From an uncultured Rhodospirillales bacterium (GTDB lineage: Bacteria > Pseudomonadota > Alphaproteobacteria > Kiloniellales > Kiloniellaceae), in NCBI GenBank assembly GCA_913060675.1, contig CAJXUS010000041.1, positions 1 through 37,296 on the forward strand: a DNA stretch of 37,296 nt. Reading direction: 5' to 3'. The position numbers and the translations under genes are program-made. Position 1 is the stretch's first letter; each line of letters begins with the position of its first letter. Under the pieces are notes generated by a model. It searched no databases and was not told where the DNA came from. It was given only the letters and a program-made list of their open reading frames with translations. Shown one piece after another: positions 17,258-26,825 of this stretch.

Positions 17258-17890
17258 TTACTTTGTTCCGTAAATACGGTCCCCAGCATCACCAAGACCT
17301 GGAACGATATAACCGTGTTCATTTAATTTTTGATCAACTGATGCGGTAAAGACAGGGACATCAGGATGCCCTTTACGAAATTCTTCAAGGCCTTCTGGCG
17401 CAGCAAGTAAACAAAGAAATTTGATATTTTTGGCACCGTCTTTTTTAAGGCGATCAATAGCAAACACGGCCGTATGTCCCGTAGCCAGCATAGGGTCAAC
17501 CACAATTACCTCGCGATCTTCCATATCAGTCGGCACCTTGTAATAATATTCAACGGCTTCAAGCGTTTCAGGATCACGGTACAAGCCAACGTGCCCCACA
17601 CGCGCTGAAGGCAACAAATCCATCATACCGTCAAGAATACCGTTCCCAGCACGGAGGATTGAAATGAAGCAAGGCTCTAAATCACGTAAAACAGGGCACA
17701 TTGCCCGCTCAATTGGCGTCTCAACTTCACGCTCGGTAAGTACCAGATCTCTCGTGACTTCATAAGCCAACAACAAAGATATCTCTTTTAAGAGCCGACG
17801 GAAATCTGGCGTAGTCGTATCTTTTGAACGCATTTGGGTAAGCTTGACCTGAACAAGCGGATGATCAACAACGGTCACATTAGCGGTCAT
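17258..17890 (-). CDS. upp: Uracil phosphoribosyltransferase
   Basis: Upp makes UMP from uracil and PRPP in pyrimidine salvage. The 210-residue length is typical. The PRPP loop is [14 protein letters not shown] (D132 to T140), preceded by the family's [14 protein letters not shown] and [20 protein letters not shown]. The uracil-binding end [19 protein letters not shown] is complete. AGGG lies 8 bases before the ATG. No uraA permease gene is adjacent. It is divergent from the suf operon, separated by 390 bp. Confidence 0.97.
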   Translation of the reverse strand: MTANVTVVDHPLVQVKLTQMRSKDTTTPDFRRLLKEISLLLAYEVTRDLVLTEREVETPIERAMCPVLRDLEPCFISILRAGNGILDGMMDLLPSARVGHVGLYRDPETLEAVEYYYKVPTDMEDREVIVVDPMLATGHTAVFAIDRLKKDGAKNIKFLCLLAAPEGLEEFRKGHPDVPVFTASVDQKLNEHGYIVPGLGDAGDRIYGTK

Positions 17891-18230
17891 GAGAATACCC
17901 TTTATCTTTGGTTTATTTGCAGTGTTTCTTTAATAATTTATCCTTTTTATTTACCCTTTCACATCCAATCTGTCGAGCCCCAGCAGCCTTGATCTGTCAA
18001 TATTTTTATCAATAAGTAAAAATTTAGAGATATTCGTGAGTAAGAAAAAAGAAATATAGCTTTTTATAAAGATGCATTTCAAAGGTGACATTTAGTCGCG
18101 ACGCGAATATATGACTTTCTCTAAGAGTTTGTCATCATTATATTTTCCTATATTCGAGATAAAACTTGCTATTTCTGCAAAAAGAACAAGCCAAATAAAC
18201 TGTTAAAAAAGAGGTTGCAATTTTGTTTAT

Positions 18231-18259
18231 TTGAGCTATTTAAAAAACTGGACTAAAAT
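18231..18259 (+). promoter_or_regulatory. suf operon promoter
   Basis: TTGAGC (18231-18236), exact 17-base spacer, TAAAAT (18254-18259). The start would fall near 18266, about 15 bases before the sufR ATG. The -10 element lies inside the palindromic operator. Confidence 0.75.
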
Positions 18260-18267
18260 GGTCCAGT
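18247..18267. promoter_or_regulatory. Palindromic operator over the suf -10 element
   Basis: ACTGGAC, 7 bases, GTCCAGT: perfect 7-base arms, 21 bp in all, with the -10 hexamer TAAAAT as its centre. The position would block RNA polymerase, and the gene directly downstream is an Rrf2-type Fe-S regulator, so autorepression is the natural reading (inference). Confidence 0.7.
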
Positions 18268-18280
18268 ATGGAGAAAAGCT

Positions 18281-18742
18281 ATGTTCCGCCTTACGCGTTT
18301 AACAGATTATGCCGTCGTCGTGCTTGGACAAATGTCTATGCAAAACGAACGTATTGTAACTGCACCTCAGTTAGCAGAAGAAACTGGGCTGCCTTTGCCA
18401 ACTGTTGCTAAAATTTTAGGGCTGCTCTCCAGACAAGGACTGATTACATCATTACGCGGTGCTGGAGGCGGCTATCTCAGTCACCAAGACACAAAGGAAA
18501 TTACAGTCGCAGATATCATTCAATCAATAGAAGGTCCGATTGCCCTTACCGCTTGTGTAGAAGGAGCCGTAGATAATTGCTCCGTCGAAAACATGTGCCC
18601 CATGCGCGGCAACTGGAATAGGGTTAATCAAGTTGTAGCAGATGCCTTAAAAACCGTAACCCTCGCTGATATGATTGATTTCGAAAGTAGTTTTATTGTA
18701 GATAAACAAAAATCGGACGTGAGCTCAGCCAAGCTCAACTGA
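18281..18742 (+). CDS. sufR: Rrf2-family regulator of the SUF operon
   Basis: A 153-residue Rrf2/IscR-like repressor. The winged helix (1-65) has RLTDYAVVVLGQM, TAPQLAEETGLPLPTVAKILGLL and the wing SLRGAGGGYLS. Three cysteines, C92, C100 and C106 in ACVEGAVDNC and ENMCPMRGNW, form the usual [2Fe-2S] ligand set. Family knowledge: such proteins sense cluster supply and adjust suf expression. It is the first gene of the operon, 37 bp before sufB, under a promoter with a palindrome over its -10. The symbol sufR is functional; an iscR label is also seen for this type in alphaproteobacteria. Confidence 0.93.
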   Translation: MFRLTRLTDYAVVVLGQMSMQNERIVTAPQLAEETGLPLPTVAKILGLLSRQGLITSLRGAGGGYLSHQDTKEITVADIIQSIEGPIALTACVEGAVDNCSVENMCPMRGNWNRVNQVVADALKTVTLADMIDFESSFIVDKQKSDVSSAKLN

Positions 18743-18779
18743 CGTTTTACAAAAATAAGTCCGGTAGGAGAGTACTGAA

Positions 18780-20237
18780 ATGGCTGCAACCCAAGAAACT
18801 GTTGAACAAGTCCAGAAACTTGAGATGGACAAGTATAAATATGGTTTTGTAACAGATATCGAAACTGAAAAAGCCCCTAAAGGCTTAAGTGAAGATACTG
18901 TACGTTTTATCTCGGCTAAAAAGAACGAACCAGAATGGATGCTGGAATGGCGCCTTAAGGCTTATCGCCTTTGGCTGACAATGCCAGAACCTAAATGGGG
19001 CAAACTGGATCTTCCCGAGATCGACTATCAAGATTCCTACTACTTCTCTTCACCTAAGAGTATGGAAGACCGACCACAAAGCCTCGATGAAGTCGATCCC
19101 GAGCTTCTGCGTACTTACGAAAAACTTGGTATTCCGATTAAAGAACAGGAAGTATTGGCTGGCGTTGCGGTTGATTACGTATTTGATTCCGTTTCCGTCG
19201 CCACAACTTTTAGAAAACAACTGTTGGACGTTGGCGTCATTTTCTGTCCAATTTCAGAGGCCATTCAAGATTATCCAGAACTTGTTAAAAAATATATGGG
19301 CTCTGTGGTCCCTCAAGGCGATAACAAACACGCTTGCTTAAACTCAGCCGTTTTTACCGATGGTTCGTTTGTTTATATTCCCAAAGGCGTACGTTGCCCG
19401 ATGGAATTGTCGACTTACTTCCGTATTAATGAGTTAAACACCGGACAGTTTGAGCGGACTCTTATTGTTGCTGATGAAAGCTCTTACGTCAGTTATCTGG
19501 AGGGATGTACAGCTCCACAACGCGATGAAAACCAATTGCATGCTGCCGTTGTTGAATTGATTGTCATGGATGATGCCGAGATTAAGTATTCTACGGTACA
19601 AAACTGGTATCCCGGGGATGAAGACGGCAAAGGCGGTATATTTAACTTTGTGACTAAACGCGGGATCTGTAAGGGTAAAAATTCTAAAATCAGCTGGACC
19701 CAGGTTGAAACAGGCTCTGCCATTACCTGGAAATATCCAAGTTGTATTTTGCAGGGTGATAACTCTGTTGGTGAATTCTACTCCGTTGCCATCACTAATG
19801 GTCGCCAACAGGCTGACACCGGCACCAAGATGATCCATCTTGGTAAAAACACGACTTCACGCATTATCTCTAAAGGAATTTCTGCTGGTAAGTCACAAAA
19901 TACTTATCGAGGTCTGGTCCGCGTTGCTGCTAAGGCTGATGGTGCAAGAAACTTTACTCAATGTGATTCTCTTCTCGTCGGGCAAACCTGTGGTGCCCAT
20001 ACCGTTCCCTACATCGAGAGCAAGAACCGTTCAGCCCGTCTAGAACACGAAGCAACAACATCAAAGATCAGTGACGATCAACTCTTTTATTGCCGCCAAC
20101 GCGGTATCTCTGAAGAAGACGCCGTTGGTCTTGTTGTCAATGGCTTCTGTCGTGAAGTCCTGCAGGAACTTCCAATGGAGTTTGCTGTTGAAGCACAGCA
20201 GTTGGTGAAAATCAGTTTGGAAGGCAGCGTCGGATAA
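18780..20237 (+). CDS. sufB: Fe-S scaffold protein SufB
   Basis: SufB is the core scaffold of the SufBC2D complex on which clusters are assembled from persulfide sulfur. The 485-residue protein has the family signatures [42 protein letters not shown]-like [19 protein letters not shown], and the conserved C-terminal [20 protein letters not shown] with [21 protein letters not shown]. The ribosome binding site GGAGAG precedes the ATG. Its stop codon lies in an exact 15-bp tandem duplication, so a second in-frame copy of the tail and stop follows (see repeat). Confidence 0.98.
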   Translation: MAATQETVEQVQKLEMDKYKYGFVTDIETEKAPKGLSEDTVRFISAKKNEPEWMLEWRLKAYRLWLTMPEPKWGKLDLPEIDYQDSYYFSSPKSMEDRPQSLDEVDPELLRTYEKLGIPIKEQEVLAGVAVDYVFDSVSVATTFRKQLLDVGVIFCPISEAIQDYPELVKKYMGSVVPQGDNKHACLNSAVFTDGSFVYIPKGVRCPMELSTYFRINELNTGQFERTLIVADESSYVSYLEGCTAPQRDENQLHAAVVELIVMDDAEIKYSTVQNWYPGDEDGKGGIFNFVTKRGICKGKNSKISWTQVETGSAITWKYPSCILQGDNSVGEFYSVAITNGRQQADTGTKMIHLGKNTTSRIISKGISAGKSQNTYRGLVRVAAKADGARNFTQCDSLLVGQTCGAHTVPYIESKNRSARLEHEATTSKISDDQLFYCRQRGISEEDAVGLVVNGFCREVLQELPMEFAVEAQQLVKISLEGSVG

Positions 20238-20253
20238 AGCAGCGTCGGATAAA
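20224..20253 (+). repeat. 15-bp tandem duplication at the sufB stop
   Basis: GCAGCGTCGGATAAA occurs twice head to tail (20224-20238 and 20239-20253). The first copy encodes the last residues of SufB and TAA; the second keeps the frame and ends in another TAA. It looks like a recent slippage duplication with no effect on the protein unless the first stop is read through. Confidence 0.95.
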
Positions 20254-20323
20254 GATGCGCCATCAGGCCCTTTAGGGCAGCTAAAACTGAAATCAAGAGA
20301 ATATAGAGAGCAGAGAACAAAAG

Positions 20324-21073
20324 ATGTTAGAAATAAAAAATCTTCACGCTGAAGTCGATGGCAAATCCATTCTTAAAGGTATCGACCTAAATATTAACAA
20401 AGGCGAAGTACACGCTATCATGGGTCCTAATGGCTCAGGCAAATCTACTTTGGCAAATGTTCTTGCTGGTCGAGATGATTATGACATCACCGAGGGAAGT
20501 GTCTCTTTTGATGGTAAGGATATATCTGAACTTGAACCTGAAGAACGCGCTGGCGAAGGTATTTTTCTGGCATTTCAATATCCAGTAGAAATCCCTGGCG
20601 TAACAAATACCACCTTCCTAAAAGAAGCCCTGAACGCACAACGCAAATATCGCGGTGAAGAAGAGCTCGGTGGTATGGAATTCGTAAAGCTGATCCGCAG
20701 CAAAACCAAAGAACTCGGCATCAAAGACGACATGCTTAAACGTGCGGTGAACGTTGGTTTCTCTGGAGGTGAAAAGAAACGTAACGACATTCTTCAAATG
20801 GCAGTTCTAAACCCGAAACTTGCCGTGTTGGATGAAACTGATTCTGGCCTGGATATCGACGCCCTTAAAATTGTTGCTGAGGGTGTTAATAAACTACGTG
20901 CTGAAAACAACGCCATTTTGGTTATCACTCACTATCAGCGCCTGCTGAACTACATCGTTCCAGATAAAGTACACGTGCTTGCCCACGGTAAAATCCAGCG
21001 TACTGGCGGAAAAGAACTCGCGCTAGAGCTCGAAGAAAAAGGGTATGCGGGTTATTCTGGTGAGGCAGCCTAA
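20324..21073 (+). CDS. sufC: Fe-S assembly ATPase SufC
   Basis: SufC is the ABC-type ATPase that drives conformational change in SufBC2D. The 249-residue protein shows Walker A GPNGSGKST (34-42), a Q-loop in FLAFQYPVEIPGV, the ABC signature FSGGEKKRNDI and Walker B LAVLDETDSGLD followed by H in VITHYQRLL. The SufC-specific PVEIPGVTN is present. It lies 86 bp after sufB and its stop overlaps the sufD start by one base. Confidence 0.98.
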   Translation: MLEIKNLHAEVDGKSILKGIDLNINKGEVHAIMGPNGSGKSTLANVLAGRDDYDITEGSVSFDGKDISELEPEERAGEGIFLAFQYPVEIPGVTNTTFLKEALNAQRKYRGEEELGGMEFVKLIRSKTKELGIKDDMLKRAVNVGFSGGEKKRNDILQMAVLNPKLAVLDETDSGLDIDALKIVAEGVNKLRAENNAILVITHYQRLLNYIVPDKVHVLAHGKIQRTGGKELALELEEKGYAGYSGEAA

Positions 21074-22395
21074 TGGTTACGCTTTCATCTGATAAAGAGG
21101 CATTCATTGCCCAATATGACCAGAGCAAAGATCATTTGCCCGGATCTGATATTGCATGGCTTGCTGAACTGCGAGCAAAAAACATTGCTCTTTTTGAAGA
21201 GGTAGGACTACCCACGGGTAAGACTGAACTTTGGAAGTTCACCAACCTAAATCCATTGAAGAAGCAAGCTTTCTCGCCCCCTTCCTTGGAAGAGACAATT
21301 TTTGCAAACAGTAATGAGTTACCAAGACTCTTAGAGGAAGGCTCCTCCCATCGTCTAGTATTCATTGATGGGCACTACAGTGCAGACTTGTCTGACGACA
21401 AACTTCCTTCTGGCGTCTCATTACAAAGCTTATCTAGTGTAATTTCAGCAGGAGCAATTGGCTTAGAAGCCTCAATAGTTCCTCGCGAGCGCCAAGAGGA
21501 GCAACCACTTGTTGCCCTCAATACCGCCCTAATGAGCGATGGATATGTCTTGAATATTTCCAAGGATGTTTCTGTAGATCGTCCGATAGAAATTCTTCAC
21601 TTTGGTGGTGGCAAAGCAGAACAATCCTATCATAATCGTAATGTCATTTCTGTCGCCTCTGGCAGTAAAGTGACTATTATTGAAAACGTCACAGACAGAA
21701 ACGATAACGTTTACTTCTCCAACTCTGTAACTGAAGTCTCTGTTGGCGAAAACGCAACACTCCACCACTACAGAGTTCAAGCCAGTAATAAAGCGGCTTT
21801 TCTGGTCTCCTCTACGGAGGCTGTTGTGAATAAGGGAGCAAGTTATGACAGCTTCCTTCTCAACACTGGAGCGCGCCTTTCTCGCACAGAAACAAATGTC
21901 AGTCTCATTGCAGAAAACTCATCTTGCCACCTCAACGGCGCCTATATGGGGACCGATGATCAGCATTGTGATATCACAACCAGGGTTGATCACAAATCGC
22001 CCCACACAACTTGTGACGAAGTGATCAAGGGTGTACTTGGCGGCAAAGCTCGAGGCGTCTTCCAGGGCAAAATTATTGTTCATGAACTTGCTCAAAAGAC
22101 TGTTGGTAACCAGTCACACCGCGCAATGTTGCTTTCTGAGCGCGCAGAAGTTGATGTAAAGCCAGAGCTTGAAATTTTTGCCGATGACGTCATTTGCAGT
22201 CACGGATGTACGTCGGGTCAAATTGATAAAGAGCAATTGTTCTATTTGCGCTCTCGCGGCTTATCTACGGATCAGGCTCAGGCACTTTTGGTGAATGCTT
22301 TTCTGGCAGAAGCCGTGGATGCGGTTCAGAACGAGGGCTTAAAAGACCTGTTACTGGTTAGAATCTCTGATTGGCTTGAACAGAACCCGAACTAA
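21073..22395 (+). CDS. sufD: Fe-S assembly protein SufD
   Basis: SufD pairs with SufB and SufC in the assembly complex and is linked to iron entry. The 440-residue protein has a variable alpha N-terminus (TELWKFTNLNPLKK) and the right-handed beta-helix core ending in GVFQGKIIVHELAQKTVGNQ, DVKPELEIFADDV and CSHGCTSGQIDKEQLFYLRSRGL, all typical of SufD. It is shorter than SufB and lacks the SufB cysteine-rich tail. Translation is coupled to sufC through the overlap TAATG. Confidence 0.97.
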   Translation: MVTLSSDKEAFIAQYDQSKDHLPGSDIAWLAELRAKNIALFEEVGLPTGKTELWKFTNLNPLKKQAFSPPSLEETIFANSNELPRLLEEGSSHRLVFIDGHYSADLSDDKLPSGVSLQSLSSVISAGAIGLEASIVPRERQEEQPLVALNTALMSDGYVLNISKDVSVDRPIEILHFGGGKAEQSYHNRNVISVASGSKVTIIENVTDRNDNVYFSNSVTEVSVGENATLHHYRVQASNKAAFLVSSTEAVVNKGASYDSFLLNTGARLSRTETNVSLIAENSSCHLNGAYMGTDDQHCDITTRVDHKSPHTTCDEVIKGVLGGKARGVFQGKIIVHELAQKTVGNQSHRAMLLSERAEVDVKPELEIFADDVICSHGCTSGQIDKEQLFYLRSRGLSTDQAQALLVNAFLAEAVDAVQNEGLKDLLLVRISDWLEQNPN

Positions 22396-22433
22396 AAGCT
22401 CTATCAAAAAAAGCTCAGGCAAATAAGGACACC

Positions 22434-23720
22434 ATGATGAGCATAGGAAACGCAATTGAAGTTGAAACAGGCAACATCACAGCAGGAGATAACTCTCTGC
22501 AAGCATTTGATGTTGATCGTGTACGCGAGGATTTTCCTATTCTTCAGCGTGAGATTTACGGCCGACCACTGGTCTATCTAGACAGTGCTGCGTCTGCTCA
22601 AAAACCGCGCCAGGTTTTGGATCGGATGAATGAAGCCTATGAAACTTACTATTCCAATGTTCACCGTGGCGTCCATAGCCTCAGCCAAGCTTGTACTGAA
22701 GCCTTTGAATCCGGCAGGATGGCGGCAGCGCGGTTTATCAATGCTGAAACCCCAGATCAGTGCATCCTCACCAAAGGAGCAACTGAAGCGATTAATTTGG
22801 TCGCGCAAAGTTATGGCCGTAACTTTTTAAAGGCTGGGGATGAAATCATCATCTCTCATATGGAACATCACTCCAATATCGTTCCATGGCAAATCCTTCG
22901 CGATCAAATCGGGATCGTGATTAAAGTTGTTCCTGTCGACGGTGATGCAAATTTTCTGTTTGATGAATACGAGAAATTGTTCACCCCAAGAACCAAACTC
23001 GTCGCGATAACGCACATCTCGAATGCGGTTGGTACAGTAAACCCGATAAAAAATATCATCAGGGTCGCCCACGATCACGGTGCCAAAGTTCTGGTTGATG
23101 GCTGCCAGGCGGCACCTCATGCCCATATTGATGTTCAAGATCTAGATCCTGATTTTTACTGTTTCTCTGGTCACAAAGTTTATGGACCGAGTGGTATAGG
23201 TGTTCTTTATGGAAAAGCTGACCTGTTGAATTCAATGCCTCCCTATCAGGGGGGGGGAGAGATGATTGATCTCGTCACTTTTGAAAAAACGACCTACAAA
23301 GAAATACCTCATCGCTTTGAAGCTGGAACCCCTGCGATTGTTGAGACCATTGGCCTTGGCGCTGCAATTGAATACATAGAAGCCCTTGGTAAAGAAAATA
23401 TAGCTGCGCATGAAAACGGTATACTCGCTTATGCTACTGAACGCTTGAGCCGCATTCCTGGCCTCACAATCATTGGCCGCGCCAAAGAGAAAGCCAGTAT
23501 TCTTTCTTTTACTATGGAAGAAGCCCATGCCCACGATATCGGCACCATTCTTGATCGCCGTGGGGTAGCTGTGAGAGCGGGGCACCATTGTGCACAACCG
23601 CTTATGCAGCGATTTAATCTTCCAGCAACAGCACGCGCCTCATTCGGAATCTATAACACCCGCGCAGAAGTCGACGCTTTAGCTGACGCTCTGGACAAAG
23701 TACGGGAGCTCTTTAGTTAA
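22434..23720 (+). CDS. sufS: Cysteine desulfurase SufS
   Basis: SufS is a PLP-dependent group II desulfurase that supplies sulfur as persulfide. The 428-residue protein has PLP lysine K248 in CFSGHKVYGPSG, the aldimine-site H/D residues (MEHHSN, VDGCQAAPH) and catalytic C386 in RAGHHCAQPL. A nine-G run (23249-23257) encodes the conserved YQGGGEMI. Either of two adjacent ATGs could start translation; AAGGA precedes both. No sufE or sufU partner is in the operon, so the accepting protein must be encoded elsewhere. It overlaps the DUF59 gene by one base. Confidence 0.97.
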   Translation: MMSIGNAIEVETGNITAGDNSLQAFDVDRVREDFPILQREIYGRPLVYLDSAASAQKPRQVLDRMNEAYETYYSNVHRGVHSLSQACTEAFESGRMAAARFINAETPDQCILTKGATEAINLVAQSYGRNFLKAGDEIIISHMEHHSNIVPWQILRDQIGIVIKVVPVDGDANFLFDEYEKLFTPRTKLVAITHISNAVGTVNPIKNIIRVAHDHGAKVLVDGCQAAPHAHIDVQDLDPDFYCFSGHKVYGPSGIGVLYGKADLLNSMPPYQGGGEMIDLVTFEKTTYKEIPHRFEAGTPAIVETIGLGAAIEYIEALGKENIAAHENGILAYATERLSRIPGLTIIGRAKEKASILSFTMEEAHAHDIGTILDRRGVAVRAGHHCAQPLMQRFNLPATARASFGIYNTRAEVDALADALDKVRELFS

Positions 23721-24121
23721 TGTTTGATGATGGTAAAAGCTTTACTGATTTTTTGCCAAGTGCAGAAGAAGGCTTTAAAGCGCACGCAGGCTCCCCTTTG
23801 GATGAAGGCACAACACTGGCAACCAAAGAAGCCATTATTGACGCTTTTCAATCGGTTCATGACCCCGAAATCCCAGTAAACATCTATGACCTTGGCCTGA
23901 TCTATGGTCACGAAATAGATCCAAAGGGAACTGTCACAGTCGACATGACGCTCACAGCTCCCAACTGTCCTGTGGCAGGTGAGCTACCTATTCAGGTGGC
24001 AGAGGCTGTGGCCGCTGTTGAAGGCGTTGGAGAAGTCACGGTGATCCTCACATGGTCACCGCCTTGGAACAAAAACATGATGAGTGACGATGCTCAACTT
24101 GCCCTCGGGTTATTCATGTAG
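23720..24121 (+). CDS. sufT: SUF-associated DUF59/MIP18-type protein
   Basis: A 133-residue protein of the SufT/MIP18 (DUF59) family that helps Fe-S cluster maturation or delivery. The domain (about 33-120) has VHDPEIPVNIYDLGLIYG and the conserved cysteine C83 in LTAPNCPVAGELP, then VILTWSPPWNKNMMSDDAQLALG. The first 30 residues are a less conserved acidic extension. It is translationally coupled to sufS and is the usual sixth member of alphaproteobacterial suf operons. A small stem-loop (TAGGG/CCCTA, about 24135-24151) between it and sufA might trim expression. Confidence 0.93.
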   Translation: MFDDGKSFTDFLPSAEEGFKAHAGSPLDEGTTLATKEAIIDAFQSVHDPEIPVNIYDLGLIYGHEIDPKGTVTVDMTLTAPNCPVAGELPIQVAEAVAAVEGVGEVTVILTWSPPWNKNMMSDDAQLALGLFM

Positions 24122-24200
24122 GGACTTTAATATCTAGGGATAACACCCTATTTGTTATATAGTATGCCCATTAACGTATTGACGAAGAGATATTAAGCCG

Positions 24201-24572
24201 ATGATGCCCAAACTCATCACCCTAACAGATGCAGCCGCTGAACGCGTGAAAAGCCTTATGGACCAAAGCACGGATGATTCTGTTCTTGGCCTCCGCGTCG
24301 GTATTAGCACCAAAGGCTGTTCTGGACTTAGCTATGTCGTCGAATATGCAAAAGAACAAAAGAAGTTTGAGGATATCGTTGAAGATAAGGGTGTGAAGAT
24401 CTTTATCGAACCCACCGCTGTTATGTATTTAATTGGCTGTGAAATGGATTTTGTAACAGACAAATTTCAAAGCTCTTTTGTCTTTAACAATCCGAACGAA
24501 GCTGGCCGATGTGGCTGTGGCGAGAGTTTTCATGTTGCCCCTGAAAGCAACAAAGCAGAACTCATCACTTAA
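24201..24572 (+). CDS. sufA: A-type Fe-S carrier SufA
   Basis: A 123-residue A-type carrier (HesB/IscA/SufA family) that passes Fe-S clusters to target proteins. The three ligand cysteines are C40 (STKGCSGLSY), C104 and C106 (RCGCGESF). It closes the suf operon, 79 bp after the DUF59 gene. Either of two adjacent ATGs at 24201/24204 can start it. The symbol follows from context; erpA or iscA-like activity cannot be excluded by sequence alone. Confidence 0.94.
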   Translation: MMPKLITLTDAAAERVKSLMDQSTDDSVLGLRVGISTKGCSGLSYVVEYAKEQKKFEDIVEDKGVKIFIEPTAVMYLIGCEMDFVTDKFQSSFVFNNPNEAGRCGCGESFHVAPESNKAELIT

Positions 24573-24621
24573 ATTTTCTTCTGTTGGCGTTTGATCAGCC
24601 CTACTCTCACATGAGTATTTT

Positions 24622-25311
24622 ATGACTTACGTTTTTGATCCCGCTCCTGTTGTAACAATCCCAGTTGCGGGTTCTGATGAGCGTTTTCCTGTTAGGCATA
24701 TTTTCTGCGTTGGTAGAAATTATGCTGACCACGCACGGGAAATGGGAGAGAATCCCGAAGAAGAAACCCCGATGTTTTTCATCAAGCCTGCAGAGACTCT
24801 CGTAACTGATAATAATGATGTCCCTTACCCTTCAGCGACCACAGACCTTCATCATGAAGTCGAACTGGTTGTCGCGCTAAAGACTGGCGGAAACAATATC
24901 GCACCAGACACAGCAGGGTTACATATTTATGGCTATGCAGTCGGGGTCGATCTCACCAGACGCGACTTACAACAAATATGTAAAGATAAACGTCATCCCT
25001 GGGATATAGCCAAGGCTTTTGATAACTCGGCGCCTTGTGGAAAAATTACACCCGTAAATGAGTGTCTCAATTTGTCTCCTTCTTCTGATATATCATTAGC
25101 GGTGAATGATGAAATCAGACAAAAAGCTACACTCGGTGACATGATATGGTCTGTAGAAAATATCATTTATCACCTTAGTCGCTTATTTGAGCTCCGTTCC
25201 GGCGATATTATAATGACAGGCACACCCGCCGGTGTCGGCCCAATTAATGTTGGCGATAAAATTAAATGTCGAATTGACGGTCTCGAGGATCTCGACTTCC
25301 AATTGAAGTAG
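24622..25311 (+). CDS. Fumarylacetoacetate hydrolase family protein
   Basis: A 229-residue FAH-fold enzyme that cleaves or decarboxylates dicarbonyl acids. Metal ligands are visible: E79 and E81 in LHHEVELVVA and D110 in YAVGVDLTRRD; the closing MTGTPAGVGP is typical. It resembles fumarylpyruvate hydrolase / YcgM-type acylpyruvases by length (about 220-230) and by FCVGRNYADHAREMG. It follows sufA by 49 bp on the same strand and may be read from the suf transcript, although its chemistry is not linked to Fe-S assembly. No strong ribosome binding site is seen. It is convergent with cobQ. Confidence 0.93.
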   Translation: MTYVFDPAPVVTIPVAGSDERFPVRHIFCVGRNYADHAREMGENPEEETPMFFIKPAETLVTDNNDVPYPSATTDLHHEVELVVALKTGGNNIAPDTAGLHIYGYAVGVDLTRRDLQQICKDKRHPWDIAKAFDNSAPCGKITPVNECLNLSPSSDISLAVNDEIRQKATLGDMIWSVENIIYHLSRLFELRSGDIIMTGTPAGVGPINVGDKIKCRIDGLEDLDFQLK

Positions 25312-25328
25312 TAACCATCCCAAAGATC

Positions 25329-26825
25329 TTATCTATACCCTGATAGCTTTATAATTTGATCGATATCTACAGAGTTCTCGAGATGTTGGGCAAGAGCATC
25401 GAGTGTAGCATCGATCTCATTCTCAAATGACACAGAGCTCGCCTCTCTACTTTTTATTCTGGATAAAAAAGCTGATCTGTAACTGTCAGATGAGAATAAT
25501 CCGTGTAAGTAACACCCGGAAATCTGACCACCTTCATAGCTTACGCCTTCATCTACCCCTTCCAAATTAAGCATTGCTGAAATATTATCAGTATTTTTTT
25601 TGACTGTCGTTACGCCAACATGCATTTCATAACCAGATACCTTCTCTTTACTAAGTAAATCAAAGCCCGATACTTTGGTTAGTGTTTTTTCCGATGTTAA
25701 TACAGTATCTACTGGCAACAAACTTAAGCCATTAATTGATTTCACATCCCCCTCAATGCCATCAGGATCAGAAACAGTGTGGCCCATCATCTGATAACCA
25801 CCGCATATACCAAGCACTTGCCCTCCTCTTCGAACGTGAGCAGCAATATCAATGTCCCACCCTTGTTCTTTGAGAAAGACGAGATCAGAAATTGTAGCCT
25901 TTGATCCAGGAAGGATGATCAAGTCCGTATCTGAAGGAATTATTTCCCCTGGATGAATAAAATTAAGCTCAACATCCGGTTCTGCAGTTAAAGGATCAAA
26001 ATCGTCGAAGTTGGAGATACGAGAAATCAATAAAACAGAGACACGAATGACTTCCTCTCTATGATATTTCCCTTCTGTCCTTTCAGAGCGTTGAGAGGAT
26101 TGAACGCTTACAGCGTCTTCATCTGGCAATTTTCGCGCTTGATTAAAGAAAGGAATAACACCAAGACAGGGAAAGCCGCTTTTCTCTTCTATAATCCTGG
26201 CCCCAGATTCAAATAACTTAAGATCGCCACGGAATTTATTTATCAAAACACCTTTTATACGTTCTTTTTCCTCAGGCTGAATGAGTACACCAGTACCAAC
26301 AATAGAAGCAATAACCCCGCCCCTATCAATATCTCCAATAATAATAACGGGGATATCAGCGGCTTCAGCAAAACCCATGTTTGCGATATCCCCAGATCGA
26401 AGGTTTATTTCTGCAGGACTTCCCGCACCTTCAACCAAGACAATATCAGCTTCCTCGGTAAGACGATAAAAACTCTCAAGCACAGTAGGCATCAACTCAT
26501 AACGCTTTTGCCAATAGTTACCTGTATTTGTATTACCCCAGATTTTCCCTCGCACAATAACTTGGGAACCTAAATCTGTTTGTGGCTTTAACAATATCGG
26601 GTTCATATCCGTAGAAACTTCAACACGGCAAGCTCTCGCTTGTAACGCCTGGGCACGCCCAATCTCCCCACCATCCGGTGTGACAGCAGCATTATTAGAC
26701 ATGTTTTGAGGTTTAAAAGGCCTTACACTTAAGCCGCGATTAGTCAAAGCCCGTGCTAATCCTGCGACCAACAAAGATTTGCCGACATCAGACCCCGTTC
26801 CCTGAAACATGATAGCTACAGTCAA
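25329..26825 (-). CDS. cobQ: Cobyric acid synthase
   Basis: CobQ amidates four side chains of adenosylcobyrinic a,c-diamide with glutamine in cobalamin synthesis. The 498-residue protein has the N-terminal dethiobiotin-synthetase-like ATPase (FQGTGSDVGKS at 8-18, PFKPQNMSNNAAVT, VEGAGSPAEINL) and the C-terminal glutamine amidotransferase with C341 in LGICGGYQMMG and H441 in CYLHGLF. Residues about 236-256 form a polar insert between domains. No other cob gene and no cobalamin riboswitch is visible upstream, so this is an isolated pathway gene; that the organism makes or salvages B12 is inference. Confidence 0.97.
   Translation of the reverse strand: MTVAIMFQGTGSDVGKSLLVAGLARALTNRGLSVRPFKPQNMSNNAAVTPDGGEIGRAQALQARACRVEVSTDMNPILLKPQTDLGSQVIVRGKIWGNTNTGNYWQKRYELMPTVLESFYRLTEEADIVLVEGAGSPAEINLRSGDIANMGFAEAADIPVIIIGDIDRGGVIASIVGTGVLIQPEEKERIKGVLINKFRGDLKLFESGARIIEEKSGFPCLGVIPFFNQARKLPDEDAVSVQSSQRSERTEGKYHREEVIRVSVLLISRISNFDDFDPLTAEPDVELNFIHPGEIIPSDTDLIILPGSKATISDLVFLKEQGWDIDIAAHVRRGGQVLGICGGYQMMGHTVSDPDGIEGDVKSINGLSLLPVDTVLTSEKTLTKVSGFDLLSKEKVSGYEMHVGVTTVKKNTDNISAMLNLEGVDEGVSYEGGQISGCYLHGLFSSDSYRSAFLSRIKSREASSVSFENEIDATLDALAQHLENSVDIDQIIKLSGYR

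Larger units (their letters stand above)
17891..18280. other. Divergent intergenic region upp / suf, 390 bp
   Basis: AT-rich DNA. The last 60 bases hold the suf promoter and operator (described separately). The upp side shows only its ribosome binding site. No ORF, RNA gene or riboswitch was recognised in the rest. Confidence 0.5.
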
